A model generated the notes under the pieces. That model saw nothing but the letters and a program-made list of their open reading frames with translations. It was not told the origin of the DNA and ran no database searches. The position numbers were made by a program, and so were the translations under genes. From contig NZ_OMPU01000013.1 of NCBI RefSeq assembly GCF_900313065.1, positions 372,001-436,000 on the forward strand: 64,000 nt of DNA, given 5' to 3'. The stretch comes from Kiloniella sp. EL199. Its GTDB lineage: Bacteria; Pseudomonadota; Alphaproteobacteria; Kiloniellales; Kiloniellaceae. This document shows positions 10,286 to 18,068 of this stretch, in pieces; the stretch's first letter is position 1, and the number at the start of each line of letters is the position of its first letter.

Positions 10286-10450
10286 TTAATGTTCTTTTCT
10301 GTCTTGTGAACGAAGTTTGTTGCGCCTTTTATCACGCTTTGCTTCTTCCAGTCTTCTTTTTTCGCTTTGCTCAGCTTTAGCTTGAGCAATCGAACGCAAA
10401 GGCTTGGCTAAATAGGGACTTGAGGCAACTGACAACGAGCTTTTCATCAT
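10286..10450 (-). CDS. small basic hypothetical protein
   Basis: A 54-residue frame from the ATG at 10450, or 61 residues from a GTG at 10471. It begins MMKSSLSVASSPYLAKPLRS and ends in a lysine/arginine/glutamate-rich helix. I do not recognise the family. The longer start would read through a DnaA-box-like sequence. The ribosome-binding site is weak. It is convergent with the histidine kinase gene. Confidence 0.4.
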   Translation of the reverse strand: MMKSSLSVASSPYLAKPLRSIAQAKAEQSEKRRLEEAKRDKRRNKLRSQDRKEH

Positions 10451-10451
10451 G

Positions 10452-10601
10452 TTATCCACAGAGTTTTCCACAACATGTGGTGTTGATCATGCATAGGTAT
10501 ACACAATTTACAGTGATTTGGAAAGAAATTAAATCTTGGGTAGTTGATCCGTTGTGAATAAAAATCTGTGGATGTCAACGCGTCGTGCTTTAATTTCCAC
10601 A
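10452..10601. other. cluster of DnaA-box-like sequences
   Basis: Two exact matches to the consensus TTATNCACA are present: TTATCCACA at 10452-10460, and the reverse complement of TTATTCACA at 10553-10561. Weaker relatives are TTTTCCACA (10464-10472), the reverse complement of ACATCCACA (10567-10575) and ATTTCCACA (10593-10601). All fall within 150 bases of an AT-rich gap. This could be an origin, a DnaA-titration or reactivation site, or a DnaA-regulated promoter. The flanking genes are not those usually found at alphaproteobacterial oriC. Confidence 0.45.
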
Positions 10602-10615
10602 AATTGGTTAAATCC

Positions 10616-10693
10616 TCCGACTTCAGTCGGATAAATATACAATTTTGCGCCAAAGGCACTCATTACACTGAACCCTCTGACTTTAGTCGGAGG
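10616..10693. repeat. two related short hairpins
   Basis: TCCGAC-TTCA-GTCGGA (10616-10631) and CCTCTGAC-TTTA-GTCGGAGG (10674-10693) share the core CYGACTTYAGTCGGA and are 58 bases apart. They lie between the DnaA-box cluster and the hsp20 promoter. Neither is followed by a T run, so they are not typical terminators. Their function is unknown. Confidence 0.6.
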
Positions 10694-10732
10694 AGGCTCA
10701 GTATATAAAATGTCAGGATTTTGTCCGCTGGC

Positions 10733-10761
10733 CTTGACCTGTGCAGCTGTAATCCCCAAAT
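10733..10761 (+). promoter_or_regulatory. sigma-32 (RpoH)-type promoter of hsp20
   Basis: CTTGAC (10733-10738), a 15-base spacer and CCCCAAAT (10754-10761) match the heat-shock pattern CTTGAA / CCCCATNT closely. Transcription would start near 10768 and leave a leader of about 100 bases before the hsp20 start codon. The promoter fits a small heat-shock protein gene. Confidence 0.75.
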
Positions 10762-10767
10762 ATGTAT

Positions 10768-10869
10768 CACTGTGGCGCTGCTTGGTGCAGGCCACTTGGT
10801 TAAACTTACTGGTTGCCATTACGGGGCCGCGTTATGAATGAGCCTTGCTCTTTCGAGGAGGTATAGTTG
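10768..10869 (+). ncRNA. ROSE-like RNA thermometer in the hsp20 leader
   Basis: The leader folds into successive hairpins. The first is GTGGC (10772-10776) with GCCAC (10791-10795), extended by CTGC/GCAG. A second, weaker one lies near 10811-10827. The 3' hairpin pairs CTTGCTC (10844-10850) with GAGGAGG (10855-10861) around TTTC, burying the ribosome-binding site AGGAGG. TTGCT opposite AGGAG with a central G-G mismatch is the hallmark of ROSE elements, which melt on heating. ROSE elements are known upstream of alphaproteobacterial small heat-shock genes. Confidence 0.75.
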
Positions 10870-11319
10870 TCGAGATTATCTTTGTTTAATAGCCCGCTTA
10901 TGCTTGGATTTGAACAATTCGAGCAAGCTGTTGATATGATTTCTAAAACAGCGTCAGATGGTTATCCCCCCTACAACGTTGAAAAGGTGAGCGAGAATAA
11001 GATACGTATTACGCTCGCTGTTGCAGGCTTTTCCCAAGAGGACATGCAGGTTCAAATCGAAAATAACCAGCTTGTAATTAAAGGGAAGGCTAAATCAGAT
11101 GATGATAAAGAATACCTTCACCGTGGTATTGCCGCGCGACAATTCAGGCGCGCGTTTGTTTTGGCTGAAGGGATTGAAGTTTTAGATGCAAAGCTGGAAA
11201 ACGGCCTTCTACATGTTGATTTGGAACAGCCATTGCAAAATATAGCTATTCGTAGCATTGAAATTCAAACAGGTAATGAAAAACCTTCGGCGACTGTGAT
11301 TGAAGACAAGAAGAGCTGA
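10867..11319 (+). CDS. Hsp20 family small heat-shock protein
   Basis: A 150-residue alpha-crystallin-domain chaperone that holds unfolded proteins. The N-terminal part includes LFNSPLMLGFEQFEQAVDMI. The alpha-crystallin domain spans roughly residues 35-130 and includes ITLAVAGFSQEDMQVQIENN and the conserved LENGLLHVDL. The start is TTG at 10867, with AGGAGG five bases upstream. The context is an IbpA-like protein with a DUF1150 gene behind it, a common alphaproteobacterial pair. Control is predicted by a sigma-32 promoter and a ROSE-like thermometer. Confidence 0.93.
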   Translation: MSRLSLFNSPLMLGFEQFEQAVDMISKTASDGYPPYNVEKVSENKIRITLAVAGFSQEDMQVQIENNQLVIKGKAKSDDDKEYLHRGIAARQFRRAFVLAEGIEVLDAKLENGLLHVDLEQPLQNIAIRSIEIQTGNEKPSATVIEDKKS

Positions 11320-11447
11320 TTTCAGAAAATAATAGGCCGTAAGAAATATTACTGATTGATGGTTCCTTAAGAATAGGGAACTATACTGATTACAAATTTT
11401 GCAGTTCGTTTAAATGGGCTGCCGCTGTTGAAGCTGGAAAAAGAGTT

Positions 11448-11666
11448 ATGATGATTAAGCAAGTTATATCAGAATTGATGACAGATCAGGACATGACTGC
11501 ACTGGGCCTGGAGATAGTGGCCTATGTGAAGCCTGTGGATGTAGATGGTGATGCTTGCTTTGGCATTTACGCGGCGGATGGAACAGAAATAACAGTTGTT
11601 AGCGATCGCGATGTCGCTTTTGCTGCTGTGCGTCAACAGGACCTTGAGCCGTTAAGCGTGCACTGA
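11448..11666 (+). CDS. DUF1150 family protein
   Basis: 72 residues including ALGLEIVAYVKPVDVDGD, FGIYAADGTEI and ending with DVAFAAVRQQDLEPLSVH, which I recognise as the DUF1150 family. Its function is unknown. It commonly follows hsp20 in alphaproteobacteria, which suggests co-expression under heat stress. The gap to hsp20 is 128 bases with no obvious terminator, so read-through is likely. The shared terminator at 11688-11714 closes the unit. Confidence 0.85.
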   Translation: MMIKQVISELMTDQDMTALGLEIVAYVKPVDVDGDACFGIYAADGTEITVVSDRDVAFAAVRQQDLEPLSVH

Positions 11667-11687
11667 TGTTAGGAAAATAGTTATAAA

Positions 11688-11714
11688 AAAGGCTCCGGAA
11701 TTCGGAGCCTTTTT
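11688..11714. terminator. bidirectional terminator between DUF1150 gene and ptsN
   Basis: GGCTCCG (11691-11697) pairs with CGGAGCC (11703-11709) around a five-base loop, flanked by A6 on the left and T5 on the right. It can stop transcripts from both convergent genes. Confidence 0.92.
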
Positions 11715-11742
11715 GATTTGTGATCAGAACCGTTTATCCCTT

Positions 11743-12207
11743 TCAGGCTGCATGGCTTGTGGCCGTCGCGCTTAAAAGTGCGTATATGCCATCGTTGCTT
11801 TCTGTTCCCCTAAGTTTTTCACAGGTTGATGCATTCCGCAGAAAGCGAGATACTCGTGCGAGAGCTTTGAGGTGGTCAGCACCAGCAGTTTCCGGAGCAA
11901 GAAGAAGGCAAATAAGATCTACGGGCTGTTCGTCAATCGAATCGAAGTCGATTGGGCGTTCCAGCTTTACAAAGAAGCCGTAGAGCCTGTCTAGGTTTGG
12001 GAGCTTACCATGTGGAATAGCAATACCTTGTCCAATACCTGTCGTGCCGAGTTTCTCTCTTTCGATAAGAACTTCGAAAATATCACGTTCTTCTGTTCCG
12101 GTGATCTCAGATGCGCGTTTTGCAACTTCCTGAAGGAATTGCTTTTTGCTGTTGACTTTCATGTCAGCAGCAATGGCATCTGGGCCGATAAGGTCGGTTA
12201 GTTCCAT
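11743..12207 (-). CDS. ptsN: PTS IIA-like nitrogen-regulatory protein
   Basis: The phosphoryl acceptor EIIA-Ntr of the nitrogen PTS (PtsP-NPr-PtsN). The 155-residue form begins MELTDLIGPDAIAADMKV. The phosphorylated histidine is in GIAIPHGKLP, His66. A longer in-frame start at 12279 overlaps hpf and exceeds the family length, so the 12207 start is preferred, although its ribosome-binding site is weak. It is the last gene of the rpoN-hpf-ptsN group. The family controls potassium transport and carbon/nitrogen balance by protein contacts. Confidence 0.93.
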   Translation of the reverse strand: MELTDLIGPDAIAADMKVNSKKQFLQEVAKRASEITGTEERDIFEVLIEREKLGTTGIGQGIAIPHGKLPNLDRLYGFFVKLERPIDFDSIDEQPVDLICLLLAPETAGADHLKALARVSRFLRNASTCEKLRGTESNDGIYALLSATATSHAA

Positions 12208-12235
12208 TACATGTAGTTCTTTGGTTATTCGCGTC

Positions 12236-12805
12236 TTAGCTCTTTGATGGATCAACCCACCCGATGTTTCCATCCGCACGACGGTAGATCATATTCAGAC
12301 CTCCGTGCTTGCTGTTACGGAACATCATGGCTGGTAAGTCTTCCAAATCCATACGCATTACAGCTAATCCGGCTGTTAATGTTGGGATTTCGGTTGCCAT
12401 CTCTGCAACGATCAAGGGGCTGTCTTCGACTTCCTCTTTGTGATCGTCTTTGTCTTCTTCGCCAGACAAAATGTAATGCTGAGCATGGGTGGCTTCTTTA
12501 CCGCCTTCAGCATGGTCATCACGAAGTTTGCGTTTATGACGGCGCAGACGTTTGGATAAACGTTCTGCAGCTAGATCAAATGCAGGATAAGGTTCTCCTG
12601 CCTCGCCGTTTGCTTCCAGGCGAATATTTTTACCTACATGTGCAACCACAGTTGCACGGTAAAGGTAGGCGTTTTTGGACATGGTGACATTTACATCAAT
12701 GGCGTCACCAAAATATTTATCCAAAGTAGCGGAAAGGCTGTTTTCTATATGAGTGCGCAGCGCGTCGCCAACGTCGAGCTGCTTGCCTTTAACGGAAAGC
12801 TGCAT
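12236..12805 (-). CDS. hpf: ribosome hibernation promoting factor, long form
   Basis: 189 residues, the two-domain long HPF/RaiA type that dimerises 70S ribosomes to 100S in stationary phase. The N-terminal domain (MQLSVKGKQLDVGDALRTHI, residues 1-100) occupies the mRNA/tRNA channel. A charged linker (about 100-125) leads to the C-terminal dimerisation domain, with VVRMK-like VIRMDLEDLPAMMFRNSKHG read here as AVMRMDLEDLPAMMFRN and ending NIGWVDPSK. It lies between rpoN and ptsN, the usual alphaproteobacterial arrangement. Confidence 0.94.
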   Translation of the reverse strand: MQLSVKGKQLDVGDALRTHIENSLSATLDKYFGDAIDVNVTMSKNAYLYRATVVAHVGKNIRLEANGEAGEPYPAFDLAAERLSKRLRRHKRKLRDDHAEGGKEATHAQHYILSGEEDKDDHKEEVEDSPLIVAEMATEIPTLTAGLAVMRMDLEDLPAMMFRNSKHGGLNMIYRRADGNIGWVDPSKS

Positions 12806-13013
12806 GTGAACAAATTCTCTGAATTGTTAAGGGGGTTAGCGTAATGGCCATATGTGCCAATCAAGCCCCGCTATCTGGGGCGGCACCATAGTGACGTCGT
12901 TTACCGGAGTCAAGGATAGTAGGTCGAACCATGTTTTCCTCCCGTAATGATACACGACACGGACAGTATACATAGTCTTTTGGAATAAGTCGATTTTGTT
13001 ACGTGAAAAAAAA

Positions 13014-14543
13014 TCAAAAAGAGAGCTTTTTTTCACGCCTTCTTTGTACTGAAGAAGGGATTCCCAAGGCTTCACGATATTTTGCGACAGTACGTCGCGC
13101 AATGTCGATTCCTTCAGCTTTAAGCTTGGTGACCAAAGCATCATCTGACAGGATTTTCTTTGGATCTTCCTGATCAATAAGATTTTTTATCCGATCTCTT
13201 ACAGCTTCGGATGAATGTGCATCCCCGTCTCCTCCACTAATAGAAGAGGTGAAGAAGTATTTCATTTCAAAGGTGCCGCGTGGTGTGACCATGTACTTGT
13301 TCGAGGTAACACGACTGACTGTTGATTCATGCATTTCAATGACTTCGGCAATGTCCTTGAGTGTGAGAGGTTTTAAAGCCTGTACACCTTTTTGTAAAAA
13401 GCCATCTTGTTGGCGCACAATTTCAGTTGCAACCTTAAGAACTGTTGTTGCCCGTTGATGAAGGGCCTTGATCAACCAGTTTGCTGACTGAAGCTGATCA
13501 GAAATATAGGATTTATCTTCTTTTGTGCGTGCCAGATCAGAAACAGTTCCGTGATACTTGTTATTGATCAGTACCTTGGGTAAGGCATCATTGTTAAGTT
13601 CAATGCGCCAGCCGCCAGCATTATCTGATTTAATAATCACCTCGGGGACTACGGTTTCAACATCACTGGTATCAAAGGTCGCCGCTGGGCGTGGATTAAG
13701 GGCGCGAATTTCCGCGATCATATCCGTGATGTCTTCTTCATCGACTCCACAAATCTGTTTTAAGCTTTTTAAGTCACGCTTTGCGAGAAGTTCGAGATTG
13801 TCCAGTAACGCCTGTATCGCTGGATCCAAACGGTTCTGTTCTGAGAGCTGTATTGCAAGACACTCGCCCAGATCGCGGGCACAGATGCCGACAGGATCAA
13901 AAGACTGAAGTATTTTTAGGACGGATTCGACAAGACCCAAGGGACACCCCAGTTGATCCGCGATCTCATCCAGCGGGGCTTTCATATAGCCAGCTTCATC
14001 AACGTGATCAATGAGATGAACCCCGATCAATCGCTCGGTTGGCTCATCAACTTCCATTTGTAACTGTTCGCGAAGATGGTCGCGAAGTGTAACGGTGTCT
14101 CGTAATCGATTTTCCAATGAATATTCTGGATCATCAAAGCGCGTATTCCCTCCTGCACCCCAGCTGGAAAATGCAGTGTCCTGATCATTCCATTGGTTGT
14201 CCGGGCTACTGTCATAATAATTATCAAACTCATTATCCAGCGGCGCTTGATTGTTGTCAGGTAAAGTATCGGCGTTGGATAATTCCAGAGAGTCTGGCTG
14301 TTGATTTTCGTTATCAGAGGGGGATGCTGCGGCGGAATGAATATCGTTGGAATCTGTGTCGGCGAGAGCTGTATTTTGGGTGCCGTCATCCCGATCCAGA
14401 AGAGGATTTTGTTCGACCTCTTGCTGTACATAGTCTGCGAGCTCTATATTTGACAGTTGCAACAGTTTGATTGCCTGCTGTAACTGCGGGGTCATAACGA
14501 GGCTTTGACTCTGCCTCAGCTCTAGTCTTTGCGATATTGCCAT
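13014..14543 (-). CDS. rpoN: RNA polymerase sigma-54 factor
   Basis: 509 residues. Region I begins with RLELRQSQSLVMTPQLQQAI, the activator-interacting segment, and is followed by a long acidic, asparagine-rich region II (about residues 55-150). The core-binding region and helix-turn-helix (KDIAEVIEMHESTVSRVTSNK) come next. The RpoN box ARRTVAKYREALGIPSS, near residue 482, reads the -24 element. It starts 11 bases after lptB ends and sits in the conserved lptB-rpoN-hpf-ptsN order. Confidence 0.97.
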   Translation of the reverse strand: MAISQRLELRQSQSLVMTPQLQQAIKLLQLSNIELADYVQQEVEQNPLLDRDDGTQNTALADTDSNDIHSAAASPSDNENQQPDSLELSNADTLPDNNQAPLDNEFDNYYDSSPDNQWNDQDTAFSSWGAGGNTRFDDPEYSLENRLRDTVTLRDHLREQLQMEVDEPTERLIGVHLIDHVDEAGYMKAPLDEIADQLGCPLGLVESVLKILQSFDPVGICARDLGECLAIQLSEQNRLDPAIQALLDNLELLAKRDLKSLKQICGVDEEDITDMIAEIRALNPRPAATFDTSDVETVVPEVIIKSDNAGGWRIELNNDALPKVLINNKYHGTVSDLARTKEDKSYISDQLQSANWLIKALHQRATTVLKVATEIVRQQDGFLQKGVQALKPLTLKDIAEVIEMHESTVSRVTSNKYMVTPRGTFEMKYFFTSSISGGDGDAHSSEAVRDRIKNLIDQEDPKKILSDDALVTKLKAEGIDIARRTVAKYREALGIPSSVQRRREKKLSF

Positions 14544-14554
14544 AGGTATAACCC

Positions 14555-15340
14555 TTAAAGGCTAAACCTTTCTCCTAGGTAAACGCGACGAACATCATCA
14601 TTGTTTACGATTTCATCCGGGGTTCCTTCCATTAGCACCATGCCATCGTGAATAATGTATGCTCTGTCAACAATATCAAGTGTTTCGCGAACATTATGAT
14701 CGGTAATCAAAACGCCAATACCGCGATCTTTCAGATGCATGACGAGGTCGCGAATATCACCGACAGCGATTGGATCAATGCCAGCTAGCGGTTCATCCAG
14801 TAAAATAAAGCTTGGGTCTGACGCGAGTGCACGAGCAATTTCAACACGTCTTCTCTCGCCGCCTGACAAGGCAATGGCCGGGGTATTTCTCAGGTGCGTA
14901 ATTGAGAATTCCGCAAGGAGGCTATCCAGCTTTGCTTCTCTTTTGCTGCGAACCGATTCAACAACTTCCAGAACACCGCGAATATTTTGCTCGACTGTCA
15001 AGCCTCTGAAAATGGAGGCTTCCTGTGGGAGGTAGCCAATGCCCATGCGCGATCTGCGATACATGGGGAGATCGGTAATGTCCTGGTTGTCCAGGGTAAC
15101 CCACCCGGAATCGGGAGAGAGCAAACCTGTAATAATATAGAAGCTGGTGGTCTTGCCAGCACCATTAGGGCCAAGCAATCCGACAACTTCCCCTCTTTGA
15201 ACCCGCATTGTAACGGCGCGAAGAACGGGGCGCTTCTTAAAGCTTTTCCCAATGTTTGTTGCCATCAATCCCTGATTGTCGGCAACAAGTGATGGCTTGG
15301 CACTGCTTTCCTGATTGGCAGATTGTTGCTTGTTGGTCAT
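14555..15340 (-). CDS. lptB: LPS export ABC transporter ATP-binding protein
   Basis: The cytoplasmic ATPase that powers LPS extraction from the inner membrane with LptF/LptG. 261 residues with Walker [11 protein letters not shown], signature [15 protein letters not shown] and Walker [13 protein letters not shown]. It is longer than E. coli LptB because of a polar N-terminal extension of about 20 residues ([18 protein letters not shown]). The start overlaps the end of lptA by four bases, which indicates translational coupling. Confidence 0.96.
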   Translation of the reverse strand: MTNKQQSANQESSAKPSLVADNQGLMATNIGKSFKKRPVLRAVTMRVQRGEVVGLLGPNGAGKTTSFYIITGLLSPDSGWVTLDNQDITDLPMYRRSRMGIGYLPQEASIFRGLTVEQNIRGVLEVVESVRSKREAKLDSLLAEFSITHLRNTPAIALSGGERRRVEIARALASDPSFILLDEPLAGIDPIAVGDIRDLVMHLKDRGIGVLITDHNVRETLDIVDRAYIIHDGMVLMEGTPDEIVNNDDVRRVYLGERFSL

Positions 15341-16149
15341 GGTTTTTTCTTTTTGCTTGATGGCAGGATGAGACCTTGAACAGGTTTGCCGCTTTTGCTG
15401 ACGAGCTTGCTGACACCAGTTGCTAGATTAAATTGTGCCTCGTCCCCGTTCATCTGGTTTTCTCCCTGCGTTATCTTTACGTTCCCAATCAGATTGGCTA
15501 GTTCTTGTTTGACAAAATAGACACCTTTGTCGCCGGTAGCATACTCTGTTTTTGTGGCAACCCGAACATCACCATGTGCGTCAATGCGTTCAATTTCCAA
15601 TTTATTTTGAGCATCACGAACAAAATGAGCTGTCAAAACATTGCCATGTACACGTTTGTCTTCGCGTATGGCAATTGCATTACCCCGTGCTATAGCAAGT
15701 TGCTTGGTTTCCCAATATTCAAGGCTATCACGTGCCGTAATGGTATCGGCGCCACTAACCATGCGCAGGTTTTGGCCTGTTAAGACCATAACCTGTTTGT
15801 CGATGTCGTAAACACCGTTGTCGCCATAGGCCGTTTCACCGGGAGAAACAATCTTGACATTACCAACAGCGTCAACACGATATATTTCTGTACCGCCCTC
15901 AACAGCTTCTCTGTAGTGGGCGATGAGCTGATCGCCAAAGACTTCCAACTCGCCTTGTGCAGCGCGTGCATTGCCACTTGCAACATATTGTTTTAGATCT
16001 CTGCGCCATTCAATACCTTCGTCGGCGTTAATTTCCAGGGGAACATTGCTTTCCCCTAAGCCTTCAGTCAGACCTTGGCTCGAAGCGATGTTGCCCTGCG
16101 CCATTGTGATGCTGAAGATCAAAGCCAAAGTTGCTACTAGACGGGTCAT
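15337..16149 (-). CDS. lptA: LPS transport periplasmic protein LptA (OstA-like)
   Basis: The periplasmic bridge protein of LPS transport. 270 residues with an N-terminal signal peptide ([23 protein letters not shown]). The OstA-like beta-jellyroll repeats follow ([26 protein letters not shown], in which the IxAdegiew pattern is characteristic, and [19 protein letters not shown]). It is longer than E. coli LptA, as is common in alphaproteobacteria. It overlaps lptC by four bases and lptB by four bases, so the three form a coupled operon. Confidence 0.9.
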   Translation of the reverse strand: MTRLVATLALIFSITMAQGNIASSQGLTEGLGESNVPLEINADEGIEWRRDLKQYVASGNARAAQGELEVFGDQLIAHYREAVEGGTEIYRVDAVGNVKIVSPGETAYGDNGVYDIDKQVMVLTGQNLRMVSGADTITARDSLEYWETKQLAIARGNAIAIREDKRVHGNVLTAHFVRDAQNKLEIERIDAHGDVRVATKTEYATGDKGVYFVKQELANLIGNVKITQGENQMNGDEAQFNLATGVSKLVSKSGKPVQGLILPSSKKKKP

Positions 16150-16850
16150 TGTTTCAGGGCCTCCTGAGCCCCAGGAAGGATGATCAGTTTACTCTTGCCG
16201 GTAAAGGTTATTCGCTTCCCGCGATCTGTGATGACAAAACCTTCTGAATTTATCGTTCCAGCTGGACCATGGCCTTGTACGGACATTTGTCCGTATGCAG
16301 ACCCCGCCTTGGCGTCAAACATGGCTTCTTCGGTTACAATCTCAAAGCCTTGATCCTGAAAGATGTTTACATTGCCATTTAGATTGAGGTACTTCGCATC
16401 CCTGTCATACACGCCAGATTGAGCCGAGAGGGCAAGCCAGGTGCCATCTTCCAGTGTGATGTCGGCTTTAGGTAGTGTCAGGAAAATCTCGTTTTCACGT
16501 TCGCTGGACTGTTCTGCAAGGTCGGCAATGATCGTGTAGGGTTGATTCTTTTCGTCCAAACCTAGGTATTTGGGATTAAGAGCGCTTAATGTATCGGGGG
16601 TGCTGGATTCCAGAATACTGTTGCCGATAGCTGTTCCTTCGGTAATCACCTGTTCTTCAAGCTGAGGCCAGACAACAACCAGAAGAATCAAGACTACAGC
16701 AAGGAAGGGGAGCGTTATTTTTGCGACGCTGACAAAAGCACTGTAGGCATTTCCACCAGAAAAACGAGGCGGTTTAACGGGTGTTGCAGGCTCGGGTTCT
16801 TTTTGAGGAACTGTGTTGTCCTTTTTATTGGATCTGGCGGGTGAGTCCAT
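16146..16850 (-). CDS. lptC: LPS export protein LptC
   Basis: A bitopic inner-membrane protein that hands LPS from LptBFG to LptA. 234 residues: a proline-rich cytoplasmic N-terminus, one membrane segment (ITLPFLAVVLILLVVVWPQL, about residues 47-67), then a periplasmic beta-jellyroll with NPKYLGLDEKNQPYTIIAD and LTLPKADITLEDGTWLAL. It lies directly downstream of kdsD (14-base gap) and overlaps lptA. Confidence 0.9.
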   Translation of the reverse strand: MDSPARSNKKDNTVPQKEPEPATPVKPPRFSGGNAYSAFVSVAKITLPFLAVVLILLVVVWPQLEEQVITEGTAIGNSILESSTPDTLSALNPKYLGLDEKNQPYTIIADLAEQSSERENEIFLTLPKADITLEDGTWLALSAQSGVYDRDAKYLNLNGNVNIFQDQGFEIVTEEAMFDAKAGSAYGQMSVQGHGPAGTINSEGFVITDRGKRITFTGKSKLIILPGAQEALKQ

Positions 16851-16864
16851 GCTGGTTCGCAGCC

Positions 16865-17869
16865 TCAGGCAATCCCTGCCCGGAGGCAGTCGTGGATGTG
16901 GATGATACCAACCGGCATTTCATCTTCAGTGACAAAAAGGCTTGTGATTGAACGTTCATTCATTTGCCCCAACGCTTCTGCAGCGAGAGCTGAGGAGCGT
17001 ATGGTTCTGGGAGCAGGCGTCATGACGTTTTTTGCTGTCATTGATAACAGGTCTGTATCCATGTGTCTTCTTAAGTCGCCGTCTGTGATAATCCCTGCAA
17101 GTTTGCCGTCATGATCTGTGACACCAATGCATCCAAATGAACGCTTTGTCATAATCAGGATGGTTTCAGTCATCGATGTATTTCCGGCACAAAGAGGGAG
17201 CTCTTCGCCGTGCATAATGTCGGACACTTTCAGGAGTTGGTTCCCAAGCGCGCCACCAGGATGAAATATTTTGAAGTCTTGTGGCTGGAAGTTTTTTTGT
17301 TCCATCAATGCGATTGCGAGCGCATCGCCAAGTGCAAGTGACATCGTTGTTGATGTCGTGGGGGCGAGACCGTGAGGGCAGGCTTCCGGGAGTGATGGTA
17401 AGATAAGCGCAACATCTGCGGCTTCTGCCAAAGCTGAATCTTTCCGGCTGGTCATTGCGATAAGGGGGATGCCAAAGCGCCTTGTATAGGTGATGAGGTC
17501 GCTGAGTTCTGAAGTATTCCCTGAATTCGACATGGCAAGAACGGCGTCGCTACGGGTGATCATGCCAAGATCACCGTGGCTGGCTTCGCCTGGGTGAACG
17601 CAGTAAGCAGGTGTTCCTGTCGAGGCCAAAGTTGCTGCGATCTTTTTGGCGATATGACCGCTTTTCCCCATACCAGATATAATAACGCGACCAGTCACAC
17701 CCGCCAGGATGTTTAGGGCTTCGACAAAACTGCCGTTCAGTTCTGCACTTAATTGTTGAATACCCCGCGCTTCAAGATCAAGAACCCGGCGAGCTGTTTC
17801 TATTGCCTGTTGCACATTGGCTGGTGTTGTTGTCATTTCCGGCTCAGAATTATGAACTGCGTTAGCCAT
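16865..17869 (-). CDS. kdsD: arabinose-5-phosphate isomerase (KpsF/GutQ family)
   Basis: Converts ribulose 5-phosphate to arabinose 5-phosphate, the first step of KDO synthesis for LPS. 334 residues: a SIS domain (about 40-185) with SGMGKSGHIAKKIAATLAS and the HPGEASHGDLGM motif, then two CBS domains to the C-terminus (DIMHGEELPLC and NVMTPAPRTI). It heads the lptCAB-rpoN genes, so KDO supply and LPS transport are in one transcription unit. Confidence 0.95.
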   Translation of the reverse strand: MANAVHNSEPEMTTTPANVQQAIETARRVLDLEARGIQQLSAELNGSFVEALNILAGVTGRVIISGMGKSGHIAKKIAATLASTGTPAYCVHPGEASHGDLGMITRSDAVLAMSNSGNTSELSDLITYTRRFGIPLIAMTSRKDSALAEAADVALILPSLPEACPHGLAPTTSTTMSLALGDALAIALMEQKNFQPQDFKIFHPGGALGNQLLKVSDIMHGEELPLCAGNTSMTETILIMTKRSFGCIGVTDHDGKLAGIITDGDLRRHMDTDLLSMTAKNVMTPAPRTIRSSALAAEALGQMNERSITSLFVTEDEMPVGIIHIHDCLRAGIA

Positions 17870-18068
17870 TTTCTAGATTTTTATCCCGTTTCCTGAATTA
17901 ATGTTCCAGGCAAAATATAAACTGGCACTAATGGTGCATGTCATACTCAATTGGTACACGTTATTTGCCGGGAAGTAAAATCGGCACTTTAAAAAAATGT
18001 CGGTAAGCGGCCAGTACAAATGGACTGTAAAAATGTACTTTAAAAATGGCACCAAGATGGCGAGTGGG
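17870..18068. other. gap between rnd and kdsD with degenerate ATTTTTA-rich motifs
   Basis: On the minus strand the gap carries several similar stretches of the form GNCATTTTTAAAGT or GTACATTTTTACAGT, for example at 17979-18000 and 18017-18051. I see no gene. It presumably contains the promoter of the kdsD-lpt unit, but no clear hexamers were found. The motifs may be diverged repeats. Confidence 0.35.

Noticed and set aside
10529-10819. 96-residue minus-strand frame upstream of hsp20
   Set aside because: It has no ribosome-binding site. It covers the two hairpins, the hsp20 promoter and part of the predicted thermometer leader, and its internal PT-V-GF repeat is a by-product of the repeated hairpins.
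12806-12860. Possible sigma-54 promoter (TTGGCACATATGGCCA on the minus strand) before hpf
   Set aside because: The GG and GC dinucleotides are separated by eight bases instead of the ten required, and TTGC is missing.
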